A stretch of 57,302 nt of DNA from Gammaproteobacteria bacterium. Lineage in GTDB: Bacteria; Pseudomonadota; Gammaproteobacteria; Chromatiales; Chromatiaceae. The DNA lies in the NCBI GenBank assembly GCA_009929855.1, contig RZZN01000023.1:1-57302 (forward strand), given 5' to 3'. The stretch's first letter is position 1. Every line of letters starts with the position of its first letter. The notes beneath the pieces are model-generated. The model worked only from the letters and a program-made list of their open reading frames with translations, was not told the origin of the DNA and did not search any database. This document shows positions 16,899 to 26,333 of this stretch, one piece after another. Made by a program: the position numbers and the translations under genes.

Positions 16899-17983
16899 AC
16901 ATCGCGATCATGGCCGGGGGCACCGGTGGCCATGTCTTTCCCGCGCTCGCGGTCGCCGAGCGTTTGCGCGAGCAGGGCATGGGGGTCTTCTGGATCGGGA
17001 CGCAGCGCGGGATGGAGTCGCGTTTGGTTCCCGAGCACGGTTATCCGATCGAGTGGATTCGGGTCGAGGGTCTACGTGGCAAGAGCCTGACGCGGCGCCT
17101 GAGCGCGCCCTTCGGGATCGCTGGCGCCCTGTGGCAGGCGGCTCGCATCCTGCGGCGGCGGCGCCCTTCAGTGGTCTTGGGCATGGGGGGCTTCGCCTCT
17201 GGACCGGGTGGACTGGCGGCGCGTGCGCTTGGGCTGCCGCTGGTGATCCATGAGCAGAACTTCATCCCCGGGATGACCAACCAATGGTTGGCGCGTATTG
17301 CCACGCGGGTCTTCGAGGCGTTCCCGGCGACCTTTCCGGCGAGTCGTGGCGCGCTGACCTGTGGCAATCCGGTGCGCCAGTCGATCCTGTCGCTGCCGCC
17401 GCCGCGCGCGCGCTGGGCCGGCCGCGACGCAACCGCCAAGACTGGCGCTGGTCGGCTCCTCGTGCTGGGTGGGTCACTTGGCGCGCAAGCCCTGAATGAG
17501 ATGGTGCCGCGCGCACTCGCTGAGTTGCCGCACGAGCTGCGCCCCAGCGTGCGTCATCAGGCCGGTGAGCGGACCCTCGAGACCGCTCGCGCGGTCTATG
17601 CGGAGGTGGGTGTCGCGGCCGAGGTGATCCCCTTCATCCACGACATGGCCGAGGCTTATGCCTGGGCCGATGTGGTGGTTTGCCGGGCCGGGGCACTAAC
17701 CGTCTCCGAGTTGGCCGCGGCTGGGGTCGCGTCGATCCTGGTGCCTTACCCGTTCGCCGTCGATGACCATCAGGTCGGCAATGCCCGCTTCTTGGCCGAC
17801 GCCGGGGCGGCGCGCCTGATCATTCAACGCGATCTCACGGTCTCCGGTTTGGCCGCCGTGCTTAAGGAGCTTCTGGGGCATCCCGAGACCCTCCTGACGA
17901 TGGCCGAGCGCGCGCGCGCGCGTGCGCGCCCGGACGCGGTCACGCGGATCGCCCAGGCCTGTTGGGAGGTTGCCCAGCGATGA
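16889..17983 (+). CDS. murG: Lipid II synthase MurG (UDP-GlcNAc transferase)
   Basis: MurG transfers GlcNAc from UDP-GlcNAc to lipid I at the inner membrane face. GT-B fold, family 28: the glycine loop '[19 protein letters not shown]' at the start, '[19 protein letters not shown]', '[12 protein letters not shown]', then the C-terminal domain '[18 protein letters not shown]' and '[18 protein letters not shown]'. 364 residues (E. coli 355). Near the C-terminus (17908-17929) the DNA is a 22-nt strictly alternating purine-pyrimidine run encoding an Arg-Ala repeat. Confidence 0.96.
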   Translation: MGVDIAIMAGGTGGHVFPALAVAERLREQGMGVFWIGTQRGMESRLVPEHGYPIEWIRVEGLRGKSLTRRLSAPFGIAGALWQAARILRRRRPSVVLGMGGFASGPGGLAARALGLPLVIHEQNFIPGMTNQWLARIATRVFEAFPATFPASRGALTCGNPVRQSILSLPPPRARWAGRDATAKTGAGRLLVLGGSLGAQALNEMVPRALAELPHELRPSVRHQAGERTLETARAVYAEVGVAAEVIPFIHDMAEAYAWADVVVCRAGALTVSELAAAGVASILVPYPFAVDDHQVGNARFLADAGAARLIIQRDLTVSGLAAVLKELLGHPETLLTMAERARARARPDAVTRIAQACWEVAQR

Positions 17984-19425
17984 GTCGGCATCTTCAACAC
18001 AGCGCGGCGCGGATGGGGCGGGTCCGGCGACTGCATTTCGTCGGCATCGGTGGCGCCGGGATGAGTGGCATCGCCGAGCTGATGGCCAATCTGGGCTATG
18101 AGGTCGCGGGCTCGGATCAGCGCGCGAGTGATGTGACGCGTCGACTCAGCGGCCTGGGCATCGAGATCTTCATCGGTCATCGTGCCGAGCAGGTCAGTGA
18201 CGCCGACGCCGTGGTCGTCTCCAGTGCGATCGACGAGGACAATCCCGAGATCCAGGGCGCGCGCGCCGGTCGGATCCCGATCGTGCGCCGTGCCGAGATG
18301 CTCGCCGAGCTGATGCGTTTCTATTCAGGTGTCGCGGTCGCTGGGACGCATGGCAAGACCACGACGACCAGCCTGGTGGCGAGCATCCTGGCCGAAGGTG
18401 GATTGGATCCGACCTTCGTCATCGGCGGTCGACTCAACAGCGCGGGTGCCAATGCGAAGCTGGGGACGACCAAGTATCTGGTCGCCGAGGCCGATGAGAG
18501 TGACGCCTCCTTCCTCTATCTGCAGCCCATGATTTCGATCGTGACCAATATCGATGCCGACCACATGAGGACTTACGGCAACGATTTCAATCGGTTGAAG
18601 GGGACGTTCAAGGAGTTTCTGCATCATTTGCCGTTCTATGGTCTTGCGGTGCTCTGTAGCGATGATGAGACTGTGCGTGAGCTCCTCCCAGAGATCGCGC
18701 GCCCCGTGCGCACCTATGGCACCCGACCGGAGGCCGACGTGCGGGCGAGCGACATTCATCAAGACGGTGTGCGCACCCGCTTTACACTGCATGCTCCAGA
18801 TCTCGCCGCACCGCTGCCGATCGATCTGAACCTTCCGGGCCGACACAATGTATTGAATGCGCTGGCGGCGATCAGCGTGGCGCTCGAGCTGGGAGTCGAA
18901 GAGCGCGCGATCGCGCACGCACTGGCTGGTTTCCAAGGGGTGGGGCGGCGCTTCGTGTTGCGCGATCTCACCGATCGGAGTGGACGCCGGCTGCTCTTGG
19001 TGGATGACTATGGCCATCATCCGCGCGAGATCGCGGCGACCCTCGCGGCGGCCCGCGGGGGTTGGCCAGGGCGGCGCTTGGTGTTGGTGTTTCAGCCACA
19101 TCGCTATACCCGCACGCAGGAGCAGTTCGAAGACTTCGTCGAGATCCTCTCGACGCCTGATCTGTTGGTCCTCTGTGAGGTCTATCCGGCTGGCGAGCCA
19201 GTGATTCCAGGGGCGGACGGACGCGCTTTGAGTCGGGCCATACGTACTCGTGGCGTGCTTGATCCGGTCTTCGCGCATGGGATCGACGTGGTTCCTGATC
19301 TACTCGATCACGTCTTGCGCGATGGTGATCTGGTCTTGCTGATGGGTGCCGGCGACATTGGCGCATTGGCTCGGCGTCTGCCGTGTCTGCTGACGGGCTC
19401 CACCGAGCACGGAGATGGGCAATGA
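17980..19425 (+). CDS. murC: UDP-N-acetylmuramate--L-alanine ligase MurC
   Basis: MurC adds L-Ala to UDP-MurNAc, the first peptide step. Signatures are '[18 protein letters not shown]' at the N-terminus, P-loop '[18 protein letters not shown]', '[14 protein letters not shown]', '[19 protein letters not shown]' and '[20 protein letters not shown]'. The ATG at 17980 overlaps the murG stop by 4 nt with GGGAGGT upstream. 481 residues (E. coli 491). Its own stop overlaps an ATG that opens a 61-codon ORF leading up to murB. Confidence 0.95.
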   Translation: MSRHLQHSAARMGRVRRLHFVGIGGAGMSGIAELMANLGYEVAGSDQRASDVTRRLSGLGIEIFIGHRAEQVSDADAVVVSSAIDEDNPEIQGARAGRIPIVRRAEMLAELMRFYSGVAVAGTHGKTTTTSLVASILAEGGLDPTFVIGGRLNSAGANAKLGTTKYLVAEADESDASFLYLQPMISIVTNIDADHMRTYGNDFNRLKGTFKEFLHHLPFYGLAVLCSDDETVRELLPEIARPVRTYGTRPEADVRASDIHQDGVRTRFTLHAPDLAAPLPIDLNLPGRHNVLNALAAISVALELGVEERAIAHALAGFQGVGRRFVLRDLTDRSGRRLLLVDDYGHHPREIAATLAAARGGWPGRRLVLVFQPHRYTRTQEQFEDFVEILSTPDLLVLCEVYPAGEPVIPGADGRALSRAIRTRGVLDPVFAHGIDVVPDLLDHVLRDGDLVLLMGAGDIGALARRLPCLLTGSTEHGDGQ

Positions 19426-19607
19426 TAGGGCGTGGTTTGATCGGACGTCTGATCATGGGATGTGGCGAATCACTCGGTGCGCGGCCCCTGACACGCGCCG
19501 GCGCGCTCGCACCGAGCGGTGGGGCGGCGCTGAGGCGAGAACTCGCGCTGTCGCCACCACGCCGCGCCGCGGCTGAGCGCGTGTCCGCGACCGCGCGGGG
19601 GACCTGA
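19422..19607 (+). CDS. Possible 61-aa protein exactly filling the murC-murB gap
   Basis: An ATG overlapping the murC stop (ATGA), with GGAG 8 nt upstream inside murC, opens a 61-codon frame whose TGA ends 2 nt before the murB ATG. All neighbours in the cluster are coupled in the same way. The peptide starts '[19 protein letters not shown]', which could form a short amphipathic helix with one Cys, and continues Arg/Ala-rich without recognisable domains. In DNA this GC-rich a 61-codon frame can arise by chance, and the tail looks low-complexity. It may be a real small gene or simply a translated spacer that keeps ribosomes coupled from murC to murB. Confidence 0.35.
   Translation: MIGRGLIGRLIMGCGESLGARPLTRAGALAPSGGAALRRELALSPPRRAAAERVSATARGT
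19473..19516 (+). repeat. Inverted repeat between murC and murB
   Basis: CTCGGTGCG (19473-19481) pairs with CGCACCGAG (19508-19516) around a 26-nt loop that itself holds the self-complementary CGCGCCGGCGCG. The RNA would fold strongly in the middle of the murC-murB spacer. There is no T tract, so it is not a standard terminator. Confidence 0.5.
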
Positions 19608-19609
19608 GC

Positions 19610-20491
19610 ATGGTCGAGCTGCGCGGCGAGCTGCGTGAGCATGAGCCACTCGCGCGCCATACCAGTTGGCGGGTCGGGGGGCCGGCGCGCCGTTTTTATC
19701 GGCCCGCCGATGCCGATGACCTGGCCGTGTTCCTCACCCGATTGGATCCGGATGAGCCGCTCTTGTGGCTTGGCTTGGGCAGTAACCTTTTGGTGGATGA
19801 TGCCGGTTTTCCGGGCACAGTCATCCAGACCCAGTCCAGGCTCACCCGCTTGGAGCGACGCGAAGCGACCCTGATCCATGCCGAGTGCGGGGTATCCTGT
19901 GCCAAGCTGGCGCGCTTCGCGGCGCGTCATGACCTCGTCGGCTGTGAGTTTCTGGCTGGAATCCCAGGGACGATGGGTGGCGCCTTGGCCATGAATGCAG
20001 GTGCCTGGGGTGGGGACACCTGGACTTGGGTGGTCGCGGTGCGCACGATCGATCGTCATGGTCGGGTCCGCGGGCGTGGACCCACGGATTTCAAAGTGGG
20101 CTACCGCGAGGTCGTCGGGCCGCCGGGCGAGTGGTTTCTCGATGCCAAGCTCGGACTCGCGCCTGGAGACGGTCGGGCGGGTCTGGCGCGGATTCGGGCC
20201 TTGCTCGATCGCCGCGCCGAGACCCAGCCGATCGGTCTGCCGAGCTGTGGCTCGGTCTTTCGCAATCCACCCGGCGATCATGCGGCGCGCCTGATCGAGG
20301 CCCAGGGGCTCAAGGGACAGCGGGTCGGCGGGGCCCAGGTCTCCGAGAAGCATGCGAATTTCATCATCAACACGGGCACCGCCAGCGCCGCGGATATTCA
20401 GCGTTTGATCGATCTGGTGCGCAACCGGGTCGAGCAGACCACCGGGGTGCGACTGGTGCCGGAGGTCAAACGAATCGGAGGCGAGGTATGA
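19610..20491 (+). CDS. murB: UDP-N-acetylenolpyruvoylglucosamine reductase MurB
   Basis: MurB is an FAD enzyme that reduces UDP-GlcNAc-enolpyruvate to UDP-MurNAc with NADPH. The FAD-binding_4 part shows 'RHTSWRVGGPARRFYRP', 'LWLGLGSNLLVDD', 'GCEFLAGIPGTMGGALAMNAG' and the substrate-binding 'VGYREVVG'; the C-terminal domain has 'PSCGSVFRNP' with the catalytic Ser and 'SEKHANFIINTG' with the catalytic Glu nearby. 293 residues, the short type IIa-like form rather than the 342-aa E. coli form. murB in this position is absent from the E. coli cluster but common elsewhere. Confidence 0.95.
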   Translation: MVELRGELREHEPLARHTSWRVGGPARRFYRPADADDLAVFLTRLDPDEPLLWLGLGSNLLVDDAGFPGTVIQTQSRLTRLERREATLIHAECGVSCAKLARFAARHDLVGCEFLAGIPGTMGGALAMNAGAWGGDTWTWVVAVRTIDRHGRVRGRGPTDFKVGYREVVGPPGEWFLDAKLGLAPGDGRAGLARIRALLDRRAETQPIGLPSCGSVFRNPPGDHAARLIEAQGLKGQRVGGAQVSEKHANFIINTGTASAADIQRLIDLVRNRVEQTTGVRLVPEVKRIGGEV

Positions 20492-21423
20492 GTGAGCGGA
20501 GCGCGCGAACCGCTGATCGATTCGGCAAGGTCGCGGTGCTGCTGGGCGGACGCGCGGCCGAGCGCGAGATCTCGCTGAAGAGCGGCGCCGCCGTGTTGGC
20601 CGCGTTGCTGCGCAGGGGTGTCGATGCACACCCGGTGGATCCGGACGAGCGGATCATCGAGCAGCTGCGCGCCGAGCGTTTCGACCGCGCCTTCATCATC
20701 CTGCATGGACGTGGCGGCGAGGATGGGCAGATCCAGGGTGCGCTGGAGACCATCGGCTTGCCTTACACTGGCTCCGGGGTGCTGGGCTCGGCGCTGGGCA
20801 TGGATAAATATCGCTGCAAGCTGGCCTGGGCCGGTCGTGGGTTGCCCACGGCGGACGCGGTGCCGCTGCGCGACACGGCCGATCTGTTGTCGGCCGAGGC
20901 GCTGGGCTTTCCGCTCATGATCAAGCCGGCGCGTGAGGGCTCGAGCATCGGTATGGCGCGTGTCGAGGATGCGGCGGGACTCGCGGAGGCCTGGCGGCTG
21001 GCGCGCCGCTTTGATGACCTGGTGCTCGCCGAGCGCTGGATTCAAGGCGCTGAGTATACCTGCGCGATCCTCGACGGGGAGGCCTTGCCACTGATTCGCT
21101 TGGAGACGCCACACCTGTTCTATGATTTCGACGCCAAATACCAGGCCGACACCACCCGTTATCTCTGTCCATGCGGACTCGATGCGGAGGTTGAGGCGCG
21201 ACTGCGGCGGCTCGCGCTCGCGGCCTTCGAGACGAGCGGCGCGAGCGGCTGGGGACGGGTCGATCTGATGGTCGATGAGGACGGTCAGCCCTTCCTTCTG
21301 GAGATCAATACGGTGCCTGGGATGACCGATCACAGCCTGGTGCCAATGGCGGCACGCGAGGCTGGTCTGGACTTCGACACGCTGGTCTGGCGCATCCTGG
21401 AGACGAGCCTCGATCGTGGCTAA
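20488..21423 (+). CDS. ddl: D-alanine--D-alanine ligase
   Basis: An ATP-grasp ligase forming the D-Ala-D-Ala used by MurF. N-terminal 'KVAVLLGGRAAEREISLKSG' and 'FIILHGRGGEDGQIQGALE', central 'FPLMIKPAREGSSIGMARV', and C-terminal 'WGRVDLMVDEDGQPFLLEIN' followed by 'TVPGMTDHSLVPMAA' are all present. The ATG at 20488 overlaps the murB stop; the frame is open further upstream but only this start fits. 311 residues (E. coli DdlB 306). Confidence 0.95.
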   Translation: MSERSARTADRFGKVAVLLGGRAAEREISLKSGAAVLAALLRRGVDAHPVDPDERIIEQLRAERFDRAFIILHGRGGEDGQIQGALETIGLPYTGSGVLGSALGMDKYRCKLAWAGRGLPTADAVPLRDTADLLSAEALGFPLMIKPAREGSSIGMARVEDAAGLAEAWRLARRFDDLVLAERWIQGAEYTCAILDGEALPLIRLETPHLFYDFDAKYQADTTRYLCPCGLDAEVEARLRRLALAAFETSGASGWGRVDLMVDEDGQPFLLEINTVPGMTDHSLVPMAAREAGLDFDTLVWRILETSLDRG

Positions 21424-22210
21424 ACCGACCACCAAGCCCGCGCCACCGCGCACGCGACCGCCAGGACGCACGACACCCGTGCGCGCTCTGCTGGGTCTCT
21501 TGCTCATCGGTGCCATGACCAGCGGGGCTTGGGCGATCGCGCATTGGGAGCCGCGCTGGCTGCCAGTGCGCATCATCGAGGTGGAGGGCGAGCTGCATCA
21601 TCACTCCTCGCGCTTGCTTCAAGAGGCCATCGGCATGCACGTGCGCGGCGGGATCTTGTCCACAGATCTACACGAGATCCAGCGCGCGGTCGAGGATCTG
21701 GCCTGGGTCCGGCGTGCGAGCGCGCGGCGGATCTGGCCGGATCGTCTGCGTGTCGAGGTCGAGGAGCATCGCCCGATCGCGCGCTGGGGACGCGATGGAC
21801 TGGTGACCGCTGATGGGATCGTCTTCCGTCCCGGCGATGGGATGATCCCAGCGGGCCTGCCCTTGCTCGAAGGCGAGGATCATCGTGCCCCCGAAGTGGC
21901 CAAGCGCTATCTCCAATGGCGCGATCAGCTGATGTTGGTGGGGCACATCATCCAGGCGCTCGCGGTCGATCCGCGCGGGGCCTGGCGGCTCGAGCTGGTC
22001 ATGGGCACCGAGATCAATCTCGGCACCGAGGCGGTCGATCAAAGACTCGCGCGGTACATCGCCAGCGCGGCACAGTTGGAGGCGGCGGGTCAGCCGCTGG
22101 TGGTGGACCTGCGCTACAGCAACGGGTTTGCCGTGACATGGGCAACAAACGCGGCACCACGGGTCCGCGCAAGCACGGATCGTCCGACGCGATCCGGCAA
22201 ACGAGGATAA
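21416..22210 (+). CDS. ftsQ: Cell division protein FtsQ
   Basis: A bitopic divisome protein that, with FtsL and FtsB, controls FtsWI. It has a Pro/Arg-rich cytoplasmic tail (about 22 residues), one membrane span (about 23-42), a POTRA domain beginning 'VRIIEVEGELHHHSSRLLQE' and the FtsQ beta domain with 'WVRRASARRIWPDRLRVEVE'. The GTG at 21416 overlaps ddl by 8 nt. 264 residues (E. coli 276). The order ddl-ftsQ-ftsA-ftsZ supports the call. Confidence 0.93.
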   Translation: MAKPTTKPAPPRTRPPGRTTPVRALLGLLLIGAMTSGAWAIAHWEPRWLPVRIIEVEGELHHHSSRLLQEAIGMHVRGGILSTDLHEIQRAVEDLAWVRRASARRIWPDRLRVEVEEHRPIARWGRDGLVTADGIVFRPGDGMIPAGLPLLEGEDHRAPEVAKRYLQWRDQLMLVGHIIQALAVDPRGAWRLELVMGTEINLGTEAVDQRLARYIASAAQLEAAGQPLVVDLRYSNGFAVTWATNAAPRVRASTDRPTRSGKRG

Positions 22211-22216
22211 GACCGG

Positions 22217-23452
22217 ATGTCGAGACGTAACGACAAGAGCCTATTGGTCGGATTGGATATCGGGACCTCGAAGGTTGCCGCGCTGGTCGGCGAGCTCAAG
22301 GACGATAATCAGATCGAGATCATCGGGGTTGGCACGCATCCCTCCTGGGGACTGAAGAAGGGGGTCGTCGTCGACATCGAGTCGACGGTCCAATCGATCC
22401 AACGCGCGGTCGAGGAGGCCGAGCTGATGGCCGGCTGCGAGATCCATTCGGTTCACGCCGGGATTGCTGGAAGCCACATCCGCAGTCTCAATTCGCACGG
22501 CATCACGGCGATCAAGGAGGTCGAAGTCACGCAGGCGGACGTCGATCGGGTGATCGACGCGGCGCGCGCCGTGGCCATCCCGGCCGACCAGAAGATCCTG
22601 CATATCCTCCCGCAGGAATTCATCATCGATGATCAGGAAGGGATCCGTGAGCCGATCGGGATGTGTGGGGTGCGTCTGGAGGCGCGCGTGCACATGGTCA
22701 CCGGTGCGGTGAGCGCGGCCCAGAACGTCACCAAGTGCATTCGACGCTGCGGGCTGGAGGTCGATGATCTGGTGCTGGCGCAGTTGAGCTCGAGCTACGC
22801 GGTGCTCGGTGACGACGAAAAGGAGCTGGGTGTCTGTGTCGTGGATATTGGCGGGGGGACCACCGATCTTGCGGTCTTCACCGATGGGGCGATTCGCCAT
22901 ACCGCAGTCATCCCGATCGCGGGTGATCAGGTGACCAACGATATCGCGGTGGCGTTGCGCACGCCGACCCAGCACGCCGAGCAGATCAAGGTCAAGCATG
23001 CCTGCGCGCTGGCCAAGTTGGCGGCCAACAGCGAGGCCATCGATGTCCCCAGTATCGGCGATCGCCCCCCCCGTCGGCTGTCTCGTCAAACCCTGGCCGA
23101 GGTCGTGGAGCCCCGCTACGAAGAGCTGTTGACACTGCTCCACAATGAGCTGCGCCGCAGTGGTTTCGAGGACATGGTGGCGGGCGGTGTCGTGCTCACA
23201 GGCGGGAGCGCGAAGATGGAGGGGCTGATCGAGCTGGCCGAGGAGGTGTTCCGCATGCCGGTTCGTCTCGGCATGCCGCAGCATGTCATCGGGATGGATG
23301 AGGTCGTCAACAACCCGATCTATTCGACAGGTGTCGGTCTGTTGATGTATGCCCGCCAGCATCGGTTCGTGAGACGTCCCGAGCTGTCGGAATCCCGCGG
23401 CCTGCGGGGTGTCTGGACGCGGATGCGCAGTTGGTTTCAGGGCAATTTCTGA
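22217..23452 (+). CDS. ftsA: Cell division protein FtsA
   Basis: An actin-fold ATPase that anchors FtsZ to the membrane. 'SLLVGLDIGTSKVAALVGE' (phosphate 1), 'VVDIGGGTTDLAVFTDGAI' (phosphate 2) and 'GGVVLTGGSAKMEGLIELAEE' (adenosine) are visible, plus the SHS2/1C insertion. The C-terminal 'GVWTRMRSWFQGNF' is the amphipathic membrane-targeting helix. 411 residues (E. coli 420). Confidence 0.96.
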   Translation: MSRRNDKSLLVGLDIGTSKVAALVGELKDDNQIEIIGVGTHPSWGLKKGVVVDIESTVQSIQRAVEEAELMAGCEIHSVHAGIAGSHIRSLNSHGITAIKEVEVTQADVDRVIDAARAVAIPADQKILHILPQEFIIDDQEGIREPIGMCGVRLEARVHMVTGAVSAAQNVTKCIRRCGLEVDDLVLAQLSSSYAVLGDDEKELGVCVVDIGGGTTDLAVFTDGAIRHTAVIPIAGDQVTNDIAVALRTPTQHAEQIKVKHACALAKLAANSEAIDVPSIGDRPPRRLSRQTLAEVVEPRYEELLTLLHNELRRSGFEDMVAGGVVLTGGSAKMEGLIELAEEVFRMPVRLGMPQHVIGMDEVVNNPIYSTGVGLLMYARQHRFVRRPELSESRGLRGVWTRMRSWFQGNF

Positions 23453-23683
23453 CGCCGGGGTCGACGGGCGTGTCGTGGCTGGATTCCGACCCGGTCGCGG
23501 CTCGAGCGGTGATGGGATCTCGTGGTGACCCGATTGGTCAATGGGGCCGCGAATGGGGCCGTGAACCCTGATGGCGTGCCGAGTCGTCTCGGTCGTGGAG
23601 GTGTCGGCAGCGGTTGCGCGCGGGCGCAATCCGATGAGCTGCCAAAGATCAAGCAACAGATCATATCGAGAGGAGATCAAATC

Positions 23684-24850
23684 ATGTTCGAGCTCATGGA
23701 CACCCATAGCCAGAGTGCGGTCATCAAGGTGATTGGCGTTGGTGGCGGTGGCGGTAACGCGGTCAATCATATGGTCGCCGCGACCATCGAGGGCGTCGAT
23801 TTCATCTGCGCGAATACCGATGCGCAAGCGCTCAAGAGCTCACAGGTCAAGACCATCCTGCAGCTCGGCGCGGCGATCACCAAGGGGCTTGGGGCCGGCG
23901 CCGACCCTGAGGTCGGTCGCAACTCGGCCCTGGAGGATCGTGATCGGATCCAGGATGCGCTGGAGGGGGCCGACATGGTCTTCATCACCGCTGGGATGGG
24001 GGGCGGCACGGGTACCGGTGCCGCGCCAGTGGTGGCGCAGGTCGCCAAGGAGCTGGGCATCTTGACGGTGGCGGTCGTGACCAAGCCGTTTCCGTTCGAG
24101 GGAACCAAACGGCGGCGCATCGCCGAGGAGGGGATTGCCGAGCTGGCTCAGCACGTCGACTCGCTGATCACCATCCCCAACGAGAAACTGCTGGCCGTTT
24201 TGGGCAAGGAGATGAGTCTGCTCGGTGCCTTCAGCGCCGCCAACGATGTCCTGCTCCATGCGACACAGGGGATCGCCGAGTTGATCACCCGTCCGGGCTT
24301 GATCAATGTCGACTTCGCCGACGTCAAGACAGTCATGGCCGAGATGGGGGTTGCGATGATGGGCACCGGCTCGGCGCGTGGCGATTTGCGCGCGCGCGAG
24401 GCGGCCGAGGCGGCCATTCGCAGCCCGCTGCTCGAGGATATCGATCTCACCGGTGCGAAGGGCATCCTGGTCAACATCACGGCTGGTCTCACCTTGACGA
24501 TCGGTGAGTTCGATGAGGTGGGTAACACGGTGCGTGATTTCGCCGACGAGGATGCCACCGTGGTGGTGGGGACCGTCATCGATCCTGCGCTCGATGACGA
24601 GCTGCGGGTGACGGTCGTGGCCACTGGCCTGGGCGAGCGGCGCGCCATGCTCAAGCGTCAGGGGGCGCAAGAGGCTGCGGCCATGCATCTCGTCGGTGGA
24701 GGAGGCAATGAGGGTGTGCCGAGCTATGCCGACCTGGGACGGCCGGCCATCTATCGCCGGGGTGCGACAGTCGCGGTGGCCGAGGCGGTGGAGGAGAGCG
24801 ATCTGGACTATCTCGACATCCCCGCGTTCCTGCGCCGTCAGGCTGACTGA
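23684..24850 (+). CDS. ftsZ: Cell division GTPase FtsZ
   Basis: The tubulin homologue that forms the Z-ring. 'KVIGVGGGGGNAVNHM' and 'GADPEVGRNSALED' bind GTP, and the tubulin signature G-G-G-T-G-T-G is at residues 106-112. The conserved C-terminal peptide 'DYLDIPAFLRRQAD' binds FtsA and ZipA; the linker before it is short (about 50 residues). The ATG at 23684 has AGAGGAGA 8 nt upstream. 388 residues (E. coli 383). The 231-nt gap after ftsA probably holds an ftsZ promoter, but no clear hexamer pair is seen. Confidence 0.97.
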   Translation: MFELMDTHSQSAVIKVIGVGGGGGNAVNHMVAATIEGVDFICANTDAQALKSSQVKTILQLGAAITKGLGAGADPEVGRNSALEDRDRIQDALEGADMVFITAGMGGGTGTGAAPVVAQVAKELGILTVAVVTKPFPFEGTKRRRIAEEGIAELAQHVDSLITIPNEKLLAVLGKEMSLLGAFSAANDVLLHATQGIAELITRPGLINVDFADVKTVMAEMGVAMMGTGSARGDLRAREAAEAAIRSPLLEDIDLTGAKGILVNITAGLTLTIGEFDEVGNTVRDFADEDATVVVGTVIDPALDDELRVTVVATGLGERRAMLKRQGAQEAAAMHLVGGGGNEGVPSYADLGRPAIYRRGATVAVAEAVEESDLDYLDIPAFLRRQAD

Positions 24851-24869
24851 TCAGGGGTTTCCCCTGGTC
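24849..24869 (+). terminator. Hairpin at the ftsZ stop codon
   Basis: GATCAGGGG, loop TTT, CCCCTGGTC form a 9-bp stem with one G-T pair, overlapping the ftsZ TGA. There is no T-run after it, so it is better seen as a transcript-end or attenuating hairpin than a full intrinsic terminator. Confidence 0.3.
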
Positions 24870-24917
24870 GAATACTCAATATAAAACAGAATCCTTCAAA
24901 AAAATTCGATGTAGATC

Positions 24918-24946
24918 TTGATAAGGATCCGGGAAAACCCTAAGCT
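24918..24946 (+). promoter_or_regulatory. Candidate lpxC promoter
   Basis: TTGATA (24918-24923), a 17-nt spacer and TAAGCT (24941-24946) lie in an A/T-rich stretch between ftsZ and lpxC. Transcription would begin near 24953, about 145 nt before the lpxC ATG. This would let lpxC be expressed apart from the division genes. Confidence 0.45.
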
Positions 24947-25096
24947 TGGTCTACCCGGCCCGCGGGCCGACTGAACCTGATGACGAACGACCAATCGACC
25001 GTGGAGCTCGCGCAGACGCGCGGGCCCACAGCGGTCGGGCGTCGATCGGCACTGGATATTACCAGCCCTCCCGGCTCGCGATTGGAGGCTCGACCG

Positions 25097-26008
25097 ATGC
25101 TCAAGCAGCGAACCTTGAAGAACGTGATCCGGGCCACTGGCGTGGGTCTGCACACGGGTGAGAAGATCACGTTGACCTTGCGTCCGGCCGCTCCGGATAC
25201 CGGGATCATCTTTCGGCGTGTGGATCTGGATACACCAGTCGAGATCAAGGCGACCCCGTTCAATGTCGGCGAGACGCGCCTGTCGACGACCCTGGTCAAG
25301 GATGGCGTCAAGGTGGCGACGGTCGAGCATCTGCTCGCTGCCTTCGCTGGCCTAGGAATCGACAATGCGTATGTCGATGTCGGTGCCGCCGAGGTTCCCA
25401 TCATGGATGGAAGCGCCGCGCCATTCGTCTTCCTAATTCAGTCAGCGGGCGTCGAGGAGCAGAATCGTGCGAAACGCTTCATTCGCATCAAGCGCCCGAT
25501 CGAGGTCCGAGAGGGTGACAAGCTCGCCCGCTTCACGCCTCATGATGGCTTCAAGGTCGAATTCTCCATCGACTTCGATCACCCGGCTTTCCAGAGCCGT
25601 GCCAGTCGGGCAGTCGTCGACTTCTCCACGAGTTCCTTCGTGCGTGAGGTCAGCCGCGCGCGCACCTTTGGCTTTCTGCGTGAAATCGAGGCGCTTCGCC
25701 AACAAAGTCTCGCGCTGGGCGGCAGTCTCGACAACGCGGTCGTGCTCGATGAGTACCGCATCCTGAATGAAGAGGGTCTGCGCTACGAGGATGAATTCGT
25801 CAAGCATAAGATCCTGGATGCCATCGGAGACCTCTATCTGCTCGGTCATACACTGATAGGCTGCTTTCGTGCCCACAAATCCGGTCATGCGCTCAACAAT
25901 CAGCTCTTGAGGGCGCTCGTCGCCGATCCCGCGGCTTGGGAAGAGATCGTGTTCGATGGTCCCGAGCGGGCTCCAATCTGCTACGCACACCCGCTTGCTG
26001 TGGCCTAG
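25097..26008 (+). CDS. lpxC: UDP-3-O-acyl-N-acetylglucosamine deacetylase LpxC
   Basis: The zinc deacetylase that commits UDP-acyl-GlcNAc to lipid A. '[20 protein letters not shown]' is the textbook N-terminus and sets the start at 25097, with GGAGG 8 nt upstream, although the frame is open back to 24980. Zinc ligand His in '[19 protein letters not shown]'; the H-x-x-x-D pair lies in '[17 protein letters not shown]'; the catalytic His follows in '[12 protein letters not shown]'. 303 residues (E. coli 305). Last gene of the dcw block. Confidence 0.97.
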   Translation: MLKQRTLKNVIRATGVGLHTGEKITLTLRPAAPDTGIIFRRVDLDTPVEIKATPFNVGETRLSTTLVKDGVKVATVEHLLAAFAGLGIDNAYVDVGAAEVPIMDGSAAPFVFLIQSAGVEEQNRAKRFIRIKRPIEVREGDKLARFTPHDGFKVEFSIDFDHPAFQSRASRAVVDFSTSSFVREVSRARTFGFLREIEALRQQSLALGGSLDNAVVLDEYRILNEEGLRYEDEFVKHKILDAIGDLYLLGHTLIGCFRAHKSGHALNNQLLRALVADPAAWEEIVFDGPERAPICYAHPLAVA

Positions 26009-26333
26009 GCGATTACTGGGACAAGATCGAGGCTGGTGAAGGGGCGAATCGAGTCGCCCCAATGGCTTCCATGGGCACGCGTCGGGGCACATGCGTACCG
26101 TCCCGAAATCGCCTGGGCGCGCTCCCTCACTGGATTCGCATGCTCGAATGAGCCGTCAGCCTCGTCTGGCACATGGGTGCGCCGATCGACTCAGCGCGCG
26201 CCAGCATCTAGGGTGCATGCGCACCGCGTGGAGGAGACCTTCCTGACTAGCCGACGGGGGCCACATGACACCCCCGAGTGCCAGCCATGGCTCAACCGTC
26301 GATGCTCGACATCGGTGCGCAACAGCCATGGGC
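26009..26333 (+). other. Convergent intergenic region lpxC / dciA
   Basis: 325 nt without a convincing gene. A hairpin GGGGCGA (26041-26047) / TCGCCCC (26054-26060) with a 6-nt loop lies 33 nt after the lpxC stop and may end or protect that transcript; no T-run follows. Short frames here have no Shine-Dalgarno and no family resemblance. Confidence 0.5.

Noticed and set aside
22241-23827. Open frame of 528 codons on the minus strand opposite ftsA
   Set aside because: It has no family resemblance, low-complexity His/Asp/Arg composition and no ribosome-binding site. High GC at codon third positions leaves long stop-free antisense frames here.
24980-25096. Upstream in-frame extension of LpxC
   Set aside because: LpxC proteins begin M-L/I-K-Q-R-T-L; that start has GGAGG at good spacing and the extension is not family-like.
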